DNA from: Candidatus Aegiribacteria sp.
GTDB taxonomy: Bacteria; Fermentibacterota; Fermentibacteria; Fermentibacterales; JCC-6
NCBI GenBank assembly: GCA_030600975.1
Contig: JAUVUL010000186.1
Coordinates: 1 to 5,072 of the forward strand
Reading direction: 5' to 3'
DNA length: 5,072 nt
Positions 1 to 5,072 of the stretch are shown in pieces; the stretch's first letter is position 1; each line of letters opens with the position of its first letter. Position numbers and translations under genes: made by a program. Below the pieces are notes generated by a model that did not search any database, was not told the origin of the DNA, and saw only the letters and a program-made list of their open reading frames with translations.

Positions 1-1894
1 CGATCTCAGCTATGAACCTGGATGGACCCGATTGAGATACTCCGCCCCTTTTTCTGTTCAATGCACATGTCAGTATCAGCCTTTCCCGGGCTCTTGTCAT
101 CCCCACATAAAGAAGTCTTCTTTCCTCTTCCATATCGGAGGGGGCGAATTCTCCTGGTCTGATGAAAGGGAGCATACCCTCCTCAAGTCCCGCTATGAAA
201 ACAGTGTTGAATTCAAGACCTTTGGCGCAATGAAGGGTCATAAGAGCAATCTTACCGCTGTTCTCTCCCTCGTACTCGTCAACGGTTGTAGCCAGACTGA
301 TGCCCGTCATGAAACCAGGCAGGTCTCCCCCGGGAACGGCCTGATCGTATTCCGATACACTTCTTCTGAACTCGGCAATATTCTCAAGGCGTGACTGATC
401 CGCAATATCTTCTGTTTCGTACTGCGCTGCTAAGCCTGTAGTATCAATAAGGCTGTCGACTATTTCAGAAGCTATTGCACCACCTGCAGCATTCTCCCCG
501 GCCAGTCTGAACCATTCTCCAAGCTTTTTCAGCCCCTTCGATGCTCTGGAAGTAATACCACCGATACTATCGGAAATAAGCATTGCATCCACAGAGTCCA
601 TTCCCTTCGAATCCACGAAAGTAAAAAAGGACGCTCGCCCTTTCCCTCCAAGCCCCCTTGCAGGCCTGTTGATTATCCGCTCAAGGCTGAGGCGGTCCTC
701 ATGGTTGATAACAACTCTCAGGTAAGCGATAATATCCTTGATCTCCATCCGTTCATAGAATCTCTGGGATCCCACAACTTCGTAGTTTACACCATGCTTT
801 CTGCATGCAGTCTCGAACTGACGCGACTGGGCGTTCGTCCTGTATAACACAGCAATTGAATCACATGGACAACAGCCGTCTTCTATCAGTTCCATTATCT
901 CCTTCAGTATCCATTCCGCCTCTTCGGTTTCGTTATAAAGACATTTGACCGTTATCGGATGTCCGGCGTCCTGTTTTGTCCAGAGTGTTTTGCCGTGTCT
1001 TTTTCTATTGTGATTCACCAATGCGGATGCTCCTCGCAGAATATTTCCGCTGGATCTGTAATTTTCTTCCAGTCTGATTATCCTGGTGTTCGGAAAATCT
1101 TCGGAAAACTCCAGAATGTTCTCTACACAAGCTCCCCTCCATGCATAGATGGACTGATCATCGTCGCCTACAACGCATATTCCCGCACCATCTTTTGAAA
1201 GTTCTTTCAGAAGCTCATGCTGTACTTTATTAGTATCCTGGTATTCATCAACCAGAATGTATGAGAACATGGAAGAATAGAGTTTTCTTACGTCATTATT
1301 TTGACGAAATATGCTTAGAACTACTGTCAATAAATCGTCAAAATCGAACGCGCCCGAGGATTTTAATCGTTCCTGGTACTTGAGATAAACTCCGGCCAGG
1401 TCAACCTCACTCTGACTGGAGGCCTGCTGCATCGCTTCCTCAGCTGTAATACCTTCATTCTTGTTCCTTGAGATATACCCCTTCACCAGACCGGGGGTAA
1501 TTTTCGTTGATGTGCTGATATCCTTTAGAAGCCTTCTGATCAGGGTTTTCTGATCATCCGCATCGTAAATAGTGAAATTCTCATTGTAACCAAGGTAGTG
1601 GGCTTCACGTCTCAGAATCCATGCACAGATGGAGTGGAATGTTCCCAATCTTACCCTTCCGCCTCTTCCGGGAAGTATGCTCTCAACCCTTTCTCTCATT
1701 TCCTGTGCAGCTTTATTTGTGAAGGTCATGGCAAGAATCTCCCATGGTTCCGCATAACCTTTTTCAATAATGTCCGCTATTTTGGCTGTAAGAACCCGTG
1801 TTTTACCGCTTCCGGCTCCAGCAAGTATAAGAAGAGGGCCTCCTGTGTATTCTACAGCCTCCCTCTGTCTTGGATTCATTTGATCTTCACTCAT
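1..1894 (-). CDS. uvrD: UvrD/PcrA-type superfamily 1A DNA helicase, C-terminus cut by window edge
   Basis: ATP-dependent 3'-5' DNA helicase of the UvrD/PcrA/Rep family, acting in the cytoplasm in repair and clearance of replication obstacles. The frame is open from ATG at 1894 to the window edge (631 codons). Visible motifs: Q motif NPRQREAV (7-14), Walker A AGAGSGKT (25-32), Ia MTFTNKAAQEM (56-66), GTFHSIC (84-90), Walker B LVDEYQDTN (214-222), III VVGDDDQSIYAWRGA (241-255), IV region LEENYRSS (275-282) and YRTNAQSR (351-358), V LMTLHCAKGLEF (551-562), VI RRLLYVGMTRAR (592-603). Known members are about 720-750 residues, so roughly 100 residues are missing, including the usual C-terminal Tudor-like region. 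The frame is unbroken. Motif V has Cys where Ser is usual (LHSAKG). No strong Shine-Dalgarno precedes ATG 1894; Met6 (1879) is an alternative start that begins exactly at the conserved region. It follows deoC after 277 bases and probably has its own promoter. UvrD versus PcrA versus Rep cannot be settled here; the helicase call is secure. Confidence 0.97.
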   Translation of the reverse strand, partial: MSEDQMNPRQREAVEYTGGPLLILAGAGSGKTRVLTAKIADIIEKGYAEPWEILAMTFTNKAAQEMRERVESILPGRGGRVRLGTFHSICAWILRREAHYLGYNENFTIYDADDQKTLIRRLLKDISTSTKITPGLVKGYISRNKNEGITAEEAMQQASSQSEVDLAGVYLKYQERLKSSGAFDFDDLLTVVLSIFRQNNDVRKLYSSMFSYILVDEYQDTNKVQHELLKELSKDGAGICVVGDDDQSIYAWRGACVENILEFSEDFPNTRIIRLEENYRSSGNILRGASALVNHNRKRHGKTLWTKQDAGHPITVKCLYNETEEAEWILKEIMELIEDGCCPCDSIAVLYRTNAQSRQFETACRKHGVNYEVVGSQRFYERMEIKDIIAYLRVVINHEDRLSLERIINRPARGLGGKGRASFFTFVDSKGMDSVDAMLISDSIGGITSRASKGLKKLGEWFRLAGENAAGGAIASEIVDSLIDTTGLAAQYETEDIADQSRLENIAEFRRSVSEYDQAVPGGDLPGFMTGISLATTVDEYEGENSGKIALMTLHCAKGLEFNTVFIAGLEEGMLPFIRPGEFAPSDMEEERRLLYVGMTRARERLILTCALNRKRGGVSQSGPSRFIAEI

Positions 1895-1910
1895 AAGGTA
1901 TTTCTAATTG

Positions 1911-1923
1911 GCAAGATTCTTGC
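1911..1923. promoter_or_regulatory. Perfect short palindrome GCAAGA-T-TCTTGC in the uvrD leader
   Basis: Two 6-base arms, GCAAGA and TCTTGC, are exact reverse complements around one central base. The site lies 17 bases upstream of the uvrD start codon and just downstream of the candidate promoter, where a repressor could block transcription. A one-base loop cannot form a normal RNA hairpin with all six pairs, so a DNA-binding dimer site is the more natural reading. It does not match the E. coli LexA box (CTG-N10-CAG) or the Gram-positive one (CGAAC-N4-GTTCG). It may be chance. Confidence 0.25.
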
Positions 1924-1944
1924 TTTCTTGTTATTGTTCGGTAG

Positions 1945-1973
1945 AAAATACAAAAGTATTTGGAGATTTTCAA
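1945..1973 (-). promoter_or_regulatory. Candidate sigma70-type promoter for the uvrD-like gene
   Basis: On the minus strand, TTGAAA (1973-1968, 5 of 6 to the TTGACA consensus) is followed after exactly 17 bases by TATTTT (1950-1945, 4 of 6 to TATAAT). Transcription would start near 1938 and give a leader of about 44 bases before the uvrD ATG at 1894. The location, spacing and orientation fit a promoter serving the helicase gene separately from deoC. It overlaps the ribosome binding site of the plus-strand small ORF, so either signal may be coincidental in this AT-rich stretch. Confidence 0.45.
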
Positions 1974-2063
1974 ATGCAGAAACCTGGATTGAAAAACTGG
2001 CTGATAGTTATCATTGCAGTGATTATCATGCCGGCTTTCGTTCTTTTGATACTGCCGATCTGA
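1974..2063 (+). CDS. Possible 29-residue single-span membrane miniprotein
   Basis: An ATG at 1974 opens 29 codons ending in TGA at 2061-2063. It is preceded by GGAG (1962-1965) with 8 bases of spacing, a better start signal than that of the neighbouring uvrD gene. The product begins with a short polar, positively charged N-terminus (MQKPGLKN, two Lys), followed by about 21 almost purely hydrophobic residues starting WLIVIIAVIIM and ending LLILPI. This is the arrangement of a single transmembrane helix with the charged end in the cytoplasm. It is the only candidate gene on the plus strand, is divergent from uvrD and convergent with deoC. No clear plus-strand promoter was found; the leader is AT-rich. 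A hairpin begins at its last codons. No family recognised. An ORF this short can arise by chance, and the ribosome binding site overlaps a candidate uvrD promoter. Confidence 0.35.
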   Translation: MQKPGLKNWLIVIIAVIIMPAFVLLILPI

Positions 2064-2080
2064 TCCCCTCCCTGATCGGC
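2054..2080. other. Inverted repeat / hairpin 1 between deoC and uvrD
   Basis: GCCGATC (2054-2060) pairs perfectly with GATCGGC (2074-2080) around a 13-base loop, TGATCCCCTCCCT on the plus strand. It overlaps the last codons and stop of the possible plus-strand small ORF. No run of T follows on either strand (plus continues TGTTTAG, minus continues AGTATCAAAAG), so it is not a standard intrinsic terminator, though it may contribute to transcript 3' ends or stability. Its loop carries CCCCTCC, which also occurs in hairpin 2. Confidence 0.5.
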
Positions 2081-2111
2081 TGTTTAGAACGAATTGTGAT
2101 CCAGGATACGA

Positions 2112-2144
2112 GCAGGCAACTGGTTGACCCCTCCAGTTGCCTGC
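2112..2144. terminator. Strong 12-bp hairpin just downstream of deoC, possible transcript end without U-tract
   Basis: GCAGGCAACTGG (2112-2123) and CCAGTTGCCTGC (2133-2144) are perfect reverse complements with a 9-base loop, TTGACCCCT on the plus strand. It lies 28 bases past the deoC stop on the minus strand, the expected place for the end of the lipoprotein-deoC transcript. There is no T-run after it in either direction (minus continues TCGTATCC, plus continues GCTAATATCC). It could therefore be a U-tract-less terminator, a 3'-end stabilising stem left after processing, or a structured element of a plus-strand RNA. The stem itself is certain; the terminator role is inferred from position. 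Confidence 0.5.
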
Positions 2145-2171
2145 GCTAATATCCCGGTGCGAATGGTATCA

Positions 2172-2825
2172 TCACAAATCCAGAGACTCAACTATATCTA
2201 TACTGCTGCTGCAGCCCAGCCTGGAGGCTCCTGCCTCTATCATAGCAAGAGCATCTGTGAGGGTTCTGATCCCACCTGAAGCTTTTACACCAAGTGCTTC
2301 TCCAACGGTACTCCGCATAAGAGAGACATCAGCCACAGTTGCTCCGCCGCTGTTGAACCCTGTAGAGGTTTTAACCCAGGAAGCACCGCTGTCCATAGCG
2401 ATTCTGCATGCAAGAACCTTCTCTTCGTCAGTTAGAAGACAGGTTTCAAGAATAACCTTTACCGGCTTTCCTGAAGATGCGCGGACCACATCCTGAATAC
2501 ACCCTGCTGTTCTCCTTATATCACCGCTCTTCAGATGTCCTATCGGTATCACCATGTCCAGCTCATCGGCGCCCAGGTCTACAGCTTTAACAGCTTCTTC
2601 TCCCATGCAGTTTGTAGCACCGAGTGGAAATCCTATGACTGAACAGACTATAGGTCGGGATTTCCCTAGAATCTCTGAAGCGAGAGGCACCCACACCGGG
2701 TTGATGCAAACGGAATAGAATCCGTAACGAATAGCTTCCTCACAGAGCCTTTCAATATCATCTGGAACGGCATCGGACCTGAGGAGTGTATGATCGATAA
2801 TGGATGCCAGTTCTGATCGGGTCAA
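2172..2825 (-). CDS. deoC: Deoxyribose-phosphate aldolase DeoC
   Basis: Class I aldolase that cleaves 2-deoxy-D-ribose 5-phosphate to glyceraldehyde 3-phosphate and acetaldehyde, in cytoplasmic deoxynucleoside catabolism. At 217 residues it matches the short bacterial/archaeal DeoC type (about 220). Key elements are present in order: IDHTLL (10-15), SVCINP (38-43), ADELDMVIPIG (86-96) with the catalytic Asp at 90, VILETCLL (124-131), WVKTSTGF (150-157) with the Schiff-base lysine K152, KASGGIRT (181-188) with the proton-relay lysine K181, and phosphate-site region RLGCSSS (202-208). Start is TTG at 2825: no ATG or GTG lies in frame before the conserved IDHTLL, and AGAGGG sits 8 bases upstream. 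The start lies 4 bases after the COG3014-type stop, so translation is probably coupled. Cys205 stands where Thr or Ala is common in this loop. No other nucleoside-salvage gene (deoA, deoB, cdd, pupG) is adjacent within the window. Family assignment is secure. Confidence 0.97.
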   Translation of the reverse strand: MTRSELASIIDHTLLRSDAVPDDIERLCEEAIRYGFYSVCINPVWVPLASEILGKSRPIVCSVIGFPLGATNCMGEEAVKAVDLGADELDMVIPIGHLKSGDIRRTAGCIQDVVRASSGKPVKVILETCLLTDEEKVLACRIAMDSGASWVKTSTGFNSGGATVADVSLMRSTVGEALGVKASGGIRTLTDALAMIEAGASRLGCSSSIDIVESLDL

Positions 2826-2829
2826 TTAT

Positions 2830-4152
2830 CTAACCCTCTCGCAGGAACAGCAGATTTATCCTGCCTGGATCGATGGTCATGGATTCATCACTGAAAACAG
2901 TCCGGCCATTAATCTCAATCCTGACAGGATGTTCTCCTTCAGAAAGCCTGAGACGGACTACGAATATCTGAGAGGGCAGTGTAAGCCACGCTCTCAAATC
3001 CGCCCGTTCAGTAGCAGCACCAATAATGCTCAGAAGGAAACCTGTGGCACGTGAAATACCACTGTTCTCTTCTGTAAGCTCCTCTACAAGCTGTTCCCCC
3101 ACCTCTGTCACACCGGCTTTTACAGCCAGCCTGGCAACAGCTCTTGCGATATCACGTCCGGCCTGATCCTCAAGGTTCTTTCTGGCTATACCTGCAAGAT
3201 CCTCGGCAAGGAATCCATGGGCCTGCATGTCTCCTGAATAAAGGATCATCGACCACGATTCGCGCCTTTTATTCGCTATGGCCGGAAGAGAGACTCTGTA
3301 AACCCGGTCGTTGAGAACAAAGGTATAGGATTTCTCAATCCTGGGAGGGATCATTCCCACCTCCAGAATAACCACTATTTCACCGTGATCTCGATCGGGA
3401 CCTTCGTTTTCCCAGCTCACTTCAGGCCATCGCGCGCAGTAGTCCTGATATACCGACTGCATTCCAAGCTCACTGGAAAGCCTCAGAATGTCAGATCTCA
3501 CCCGCTGGGGAGCCGAGATTCCGTAATCCACCGCATACGAAGAATCGTATACAGCGGCACTGTTCCTGTAAGCTATCAGAGCATTATTGAGATCTCCCGC
3601 CTTCTCGTAGAGGATACCCATGAGGTATCTGATAAAGGCATCGTCACTATACCTGTTCTTGTTCTCTTCATAATTCTGGTTAAGCACCCGCAGCTTATCG
3701 TTAACCCTTCTGCATTCAACCAGGGCATCTTCCATATTGTTTTCAGAAGCGTAACTTGCTGCCAAGCAGTAATTTATAAATACTTTTTCATAATCTGCCC
3801 CGCGAAACTCAAGGGCCAGATCGCTGCTGAGAAATGCCTCAACTTCCTGCCCCAGTTCAATTCCACGCTGCTGATCGCTCAATCTGTCTGCCTGAAGAAG
3901 TAGATTTTCTGCCGCCGGGAAATCACCTGAAAGCCGCAAGAGATTACCCAGCTCCATAAGGTAAAGAAGCCTGTTCCTGCCGGTAGAGTCAGTGAAATTT
4001 TCTCTGAATTCCTCGATGGCAAGGTCGGGTCTATCCATCCTCAGGTTTGAGGTTACTGGACTCATTTCCCTGGTATAATCTGTTGCGCAGCCAGTTGTTA
4101 CAACTGCCAATATAATTGCTGCCATAGCGAATGAATTACATTGTCTGATCAT
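2830..4152 (-). CDS. COG3014-type lipoprotein with TPR-like repeats
   Basis: Probable lipoprotein of the uncharacterised COG3014 type; biochemical role unknown. The N-terminus has a short basic segment, a hydrophobic stretch (about 8-19, AMAAIILAVVTT) and a lipobox-like TTGC with lipidation at Cys22; Thr at -3 is not ideal. Residues about 40-235 are TPR-like helical pairs: LGNLLRLSGDFPAAENLLLQA (within 68-88), NYCLAASYASENNMEDALVE (127-146) and YLMGILYEKAGDLNNALIAY (176-195). The C-terminal part (about 255-440) has the family-like features GEIVVILEVGMIPPR (257-271) and ADLRAWLTLPSQIFVVRL (384-401), the latter resembling the D-x-R-x-W-x-x-LP signature I recall for COG3014, then a beta-rich tail. 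ATG at 4152 has GGAG 11 bases upstream (4167-4164). It follows the LpoB-like gene by 63 bases and precedes deoC by 4. LpoB and COG3014 genes are recalled as neighbours in several Gram-negatives, suggesting a joint envelope role. Family call rests on remembered motifs. Confidence 0.8.
   Translation of the reverse strand: MIRQCNSFAMAAIILAVVTTGCATDYTREMSPVTSNLRMDRPDLAIEEFRENFTDSTGRNRLLYLMELGNLLRLSGDFPAAENLLLQADRLSDQQRGIELGQEVEAFLSSDLALEFRGADYEKVFINYCLAASYASENNMEDALVECRRVNDKLRVLNQNYEENKNRYSDDAFIRYLMGILYEKAGDLNNALIAYRNSAAVYDSSYAVDYGISAPQRVRSDILRLSSELGMQSVYQDYCARWPEVSWENEGPDRDHGEIVVILEVGMIPPRIEKSYTFVLNDRVYRVSLPAIANKRRESWSMILYSGDMQAHGFLAEDLAGIARKNLEDQAGRDIARAVARLAVKAGVTEVGEQLVEELTEENSGISRATGFLLSIIGAATERADLRAWLTLPSQIFVVRLRLSEGEHPVRIEINGRTVFSDESMTIDPGRINLLFLREG
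2834..2839 (-). promoter_or_regulatory. Ribosome binding site that decides the deoC TTG start
   Basis: AGAGGG on the minus strand, 8 bases before the TTG at 2825-2823. It lies inside the last codons (Arg-Glu-Gly) of the upstream lipoprotein gene, whose TAG stop is at 2832-2830. A ribosome finishing that gene would stop beside the deoC start, which supports both the TTG start and coupled translation. Confidence 0.7.
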
Positions 4153-4215
4153 AGCTTTACTATCTCCATAAACGGACTGTTCATTCAGGAACTCAACAGG
4201 ATTCGAGGGTTGTTA

Positions 4216-4818
4216 CTACCACTCGATCATCTTCTTGATCTCGAGACTTCCTATCCAGGACTTCAGTGCCGTTTCGACGTCTATAAGCTCAAGGCTGATC
4301 TGGTAGTAAATACTCCTGGTATTACCTTCTTCATCAGCTATTGATCCGATACTACCGGTCATTACAAAGTCTGCGCCGATCTCATGACCGAATGCGGCAG
4401 CAGTTGCCGGTGAGGCGAAGATGATCTGGTCTTCTCTTTCAGATCTGATTTCTCCTCTACTGGCTCCACCTGCTGCTATCTGGATTTCACCTGATTCCAG
4501 AAAAGCCTGTTCTATGGAATTCATGAAGATATCCGTGTTAATATGTTCCGAACTCTCATTGTAGATTCCACCAACAACAATCACGGGTGTAGGTTGACGT
4601 TCCCCCCTGGATATTCCGGAAGAGAAATCTGTAAGCCATCTGCCATTAAGGCACTGTGCAATCAATGTGTCAGCTACCATATGGGCATCGGTTTCGTTCC
4701 AGTAGCCGCTGAGATCGGTTACTGTATCCGGATCGGTTCGAGTGACTTCTCGGCCTCCGCAACCAGCAATAAGAGCAATCACGGCAAAAGCCATAAGGAT
4801 CTTGAATACATTCTTCAT
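4216..4818 (-). CDS. lpoB: LpoB-type penicillin-binding protein activator lipoprotein
   Basis: Predicted lipoprotein of the LpoB family (PF13036). In E. coli LpoB is anchored in the outer membrane and reaches through the periplasm to stimulate the peptidoglycan synthase PBP1B; the partner here is not visible. Signal peptide: MKNVFK, a hydrophobic core, and lipobox IAGC with lipidation at Cys20. The mature part begins with a short linker, then DLSGYWNETDAHMVAD (35-50), VIVVGGIYNESSEHINTD (79-96), FMNSIEQAFLESGEI (98-112), GEIRSEREDQ (122-131), and GADFVMTGSIGSI (148-160), all typical of the non-enterobacterial LpoB type, with a final strand region ISLELIDVETALKSW (174-188). At 200 residues the length fits; it lacks the long disordered Pro-rich linker of E. 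coli LpoB. Start ATG at 4818 has AAGGA 7 bases upstream (4830-4826). It ends in tandem stops, TAG TAA. Upstream gene ends 30 bases before; COG3014-type gene follows. Family secure, PBP-activating role inferred. Confidence 0.92.
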   Translation of the reverse strand: MKNVFKILMAFAVIALIAGCGGREVTRTDPDTVTDLSGYWNETDAHMVADTLIAQCLNGRWLTDFSSGISRGERQPTPVIVVGGIYNESSEHINTDIFMNSIEQAFLESGEIQIAAGGASRGEIRSEREDQIIFASPATAAAFGHEIGADFVMTGSIGSIADEEGNTRSIYYQISLELIDVETALKSWIGSLEIKKMIEW

Positions 4819-4848
4819 ACTCTGTTCCTTTCGGTTTCAGTTCCCATT

Positions 4849-5072
4849 CTATTCAATCCAGGGTATCGGTACTACTCCCCGGAAAATAACGTTGTAATAT
4901 CCGCTCTCCCTCAAAGCTGTTCCCTCAACAGGAGGATCAAGCGGTTTAAATATCAGTGCGTACGGAGATCGAAAATTAGAGATTGTATCAGGAGGCTGCT
5001 GCCATGCATCACGTGTCCATTCCCACATTATTCGTTCCTCAGGCGCTTGATTCTCAGAGAACATGGCCAGTC
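4849..5072 (-). CDS. C-terminal fragment of an unrecognised protein, start beyond window
   Basis: An open frame enters from the right edge and ends in TAG at 4851-4849, giving 74 visible residues. The first in-frame Met (5064) is preceded by open codons (Leu-Ala) up to the window edge and shows no evident start signal, so the gene probably begins further upstream. The visible part is rich in Pro and aromatics (DAWQQPPDT, FKPLDPPVEGT) and ends GYYNVIFRGVVPIPWIE, with the look of a beta-rich domain end. No family recognised. It has no lipobox or catalytic motif in view. It lies 30 bases before the lpoB-like gene on the same strand and is likely co-transcribed. In some Gammaproteobacteria the LpoB/COG3014 neighbourhood includes YcfL, but this tail does not resemble YcfL closely enough for that name. 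Confidence 0.6.
   Translation of the reverse strand, partial: LAMFSENQAPEERIMWEWTRDAWQQPPDTISNFRSPYALIFKPLDPPVEGTALRESGYYNVIFRGVVPIPWIE

Noticed and set aside
1..1894. Possible frameshift or pseudogene in the helicase, because the gene has no stop in the window.
   Set aside because: A straight translation of the minus strand from 1894 to 1 gives 631 continuous residues with every motif in order; the missing stop is only the window edge.
1933..1946. LexA-type box near CGAACAATAACAAG on the minus strand.
   Set aside because: Only one half-site (CGAAC) fits; the second half GTTCG is absent.
1928..1954. Plus-strand promoter TTGTTA / TACAAA for the small ORF.
   Set aside because: Spacing is only 15 bases and the -10 match is poor; not strong enough to list.
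1598..2149. Plus-strand ORF of 183 codons running across the helicase N-terminus into the intergenic gap.
   Set aside because: Most of it is antisense to conserved helicase motifs, the product is low-complexity and Cys/Ser-rich, and there is no ribosome binding site. The 29-codon ORF in another frame is the better plus-strand candidate.
3385..3903. Plus-strand ORF of 172 codons opposite the COG3014-type gene; also those at 32-394, 959-1198, 2137-2496, 2800-3054 and 4141-4344.
   Set aside because: All are antisense shadows of well-supported genes with no recognisable domain or start signal.
4153..4215. Terminator or separate promoter between the lpoB-like and COG3014-type genes.
   Set aside because: Only 4-5 bp imperfect stems and no T-run were seen in this 63-base gap; a single transcript is simpler.
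4849..5072. Naming the upstream fragment YcfL because of its place beside lpoB and the COG3014-type gene.
   Set aside because: The visible C-terminus lacks the features I recall for YcfL; position alone is not enough.

Overview
The window looks like ordinary chromosome from a Gram-negative (two-membrane) bacterium of moderate G+C. Two successive genes encode predicted lipoproteins, LpoB-like and COG3014-like, which are usually outer-membrane-associated. The housekeeping genes fit no obvious Proteobacterial gene order. I cannot name the phylum from the sequence alone; a member of the FCB group or a candidate phylum would be a guess. No rRNA, tRNA, CRISPR array, insertion sequence or phage gene was seen.

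All clear protein genes lie on the minus strand, so in transcription order the window runs from high to low coordinates. (1) 5072-4849: C-terminal part of an unrecognised protein that starts beyond the window. (2) 4818-4216: an LpoB-type lipoprotein, which in E. coli activates a peptidoglycan synthase. (3) 4152-2830: a 440-residue COG3014-type lipoprotein with TPR-like helical repeats. (4) 2825-2172: a complete deoxyribose-phosphate aldolase, DeoC, which starts with TTG four bases after the previous stop. (5) 1894-1: a UvrD/PcrA-type superfamily 1 helicase, 631 residues visible with all helicase motifs, its C-terminus cut by the window edge.

Gaps between genes 1 to 4 are 30, 63 and 4 bases, so they probably form one transcription unit: an envelope (cell-wall synthesis) module with a nucleotide-salvage gene at its tail. 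The 277-base gap between deoC and uvrD (1895-2171) is the only substantial non-coding stretch. It holds two hairpins that share a CCCCTCC motif, a plausible minus-strand sigma70-type promoter for uvrD, a short palindrome in the uvrD leader, and a 29-codon plus-strand ORF with a good ribosome binding site that would encode a single-membrane-span miniprotein. This gap is the part of the window most worth a second look. I found no convincing evidence for a large undescribed system.
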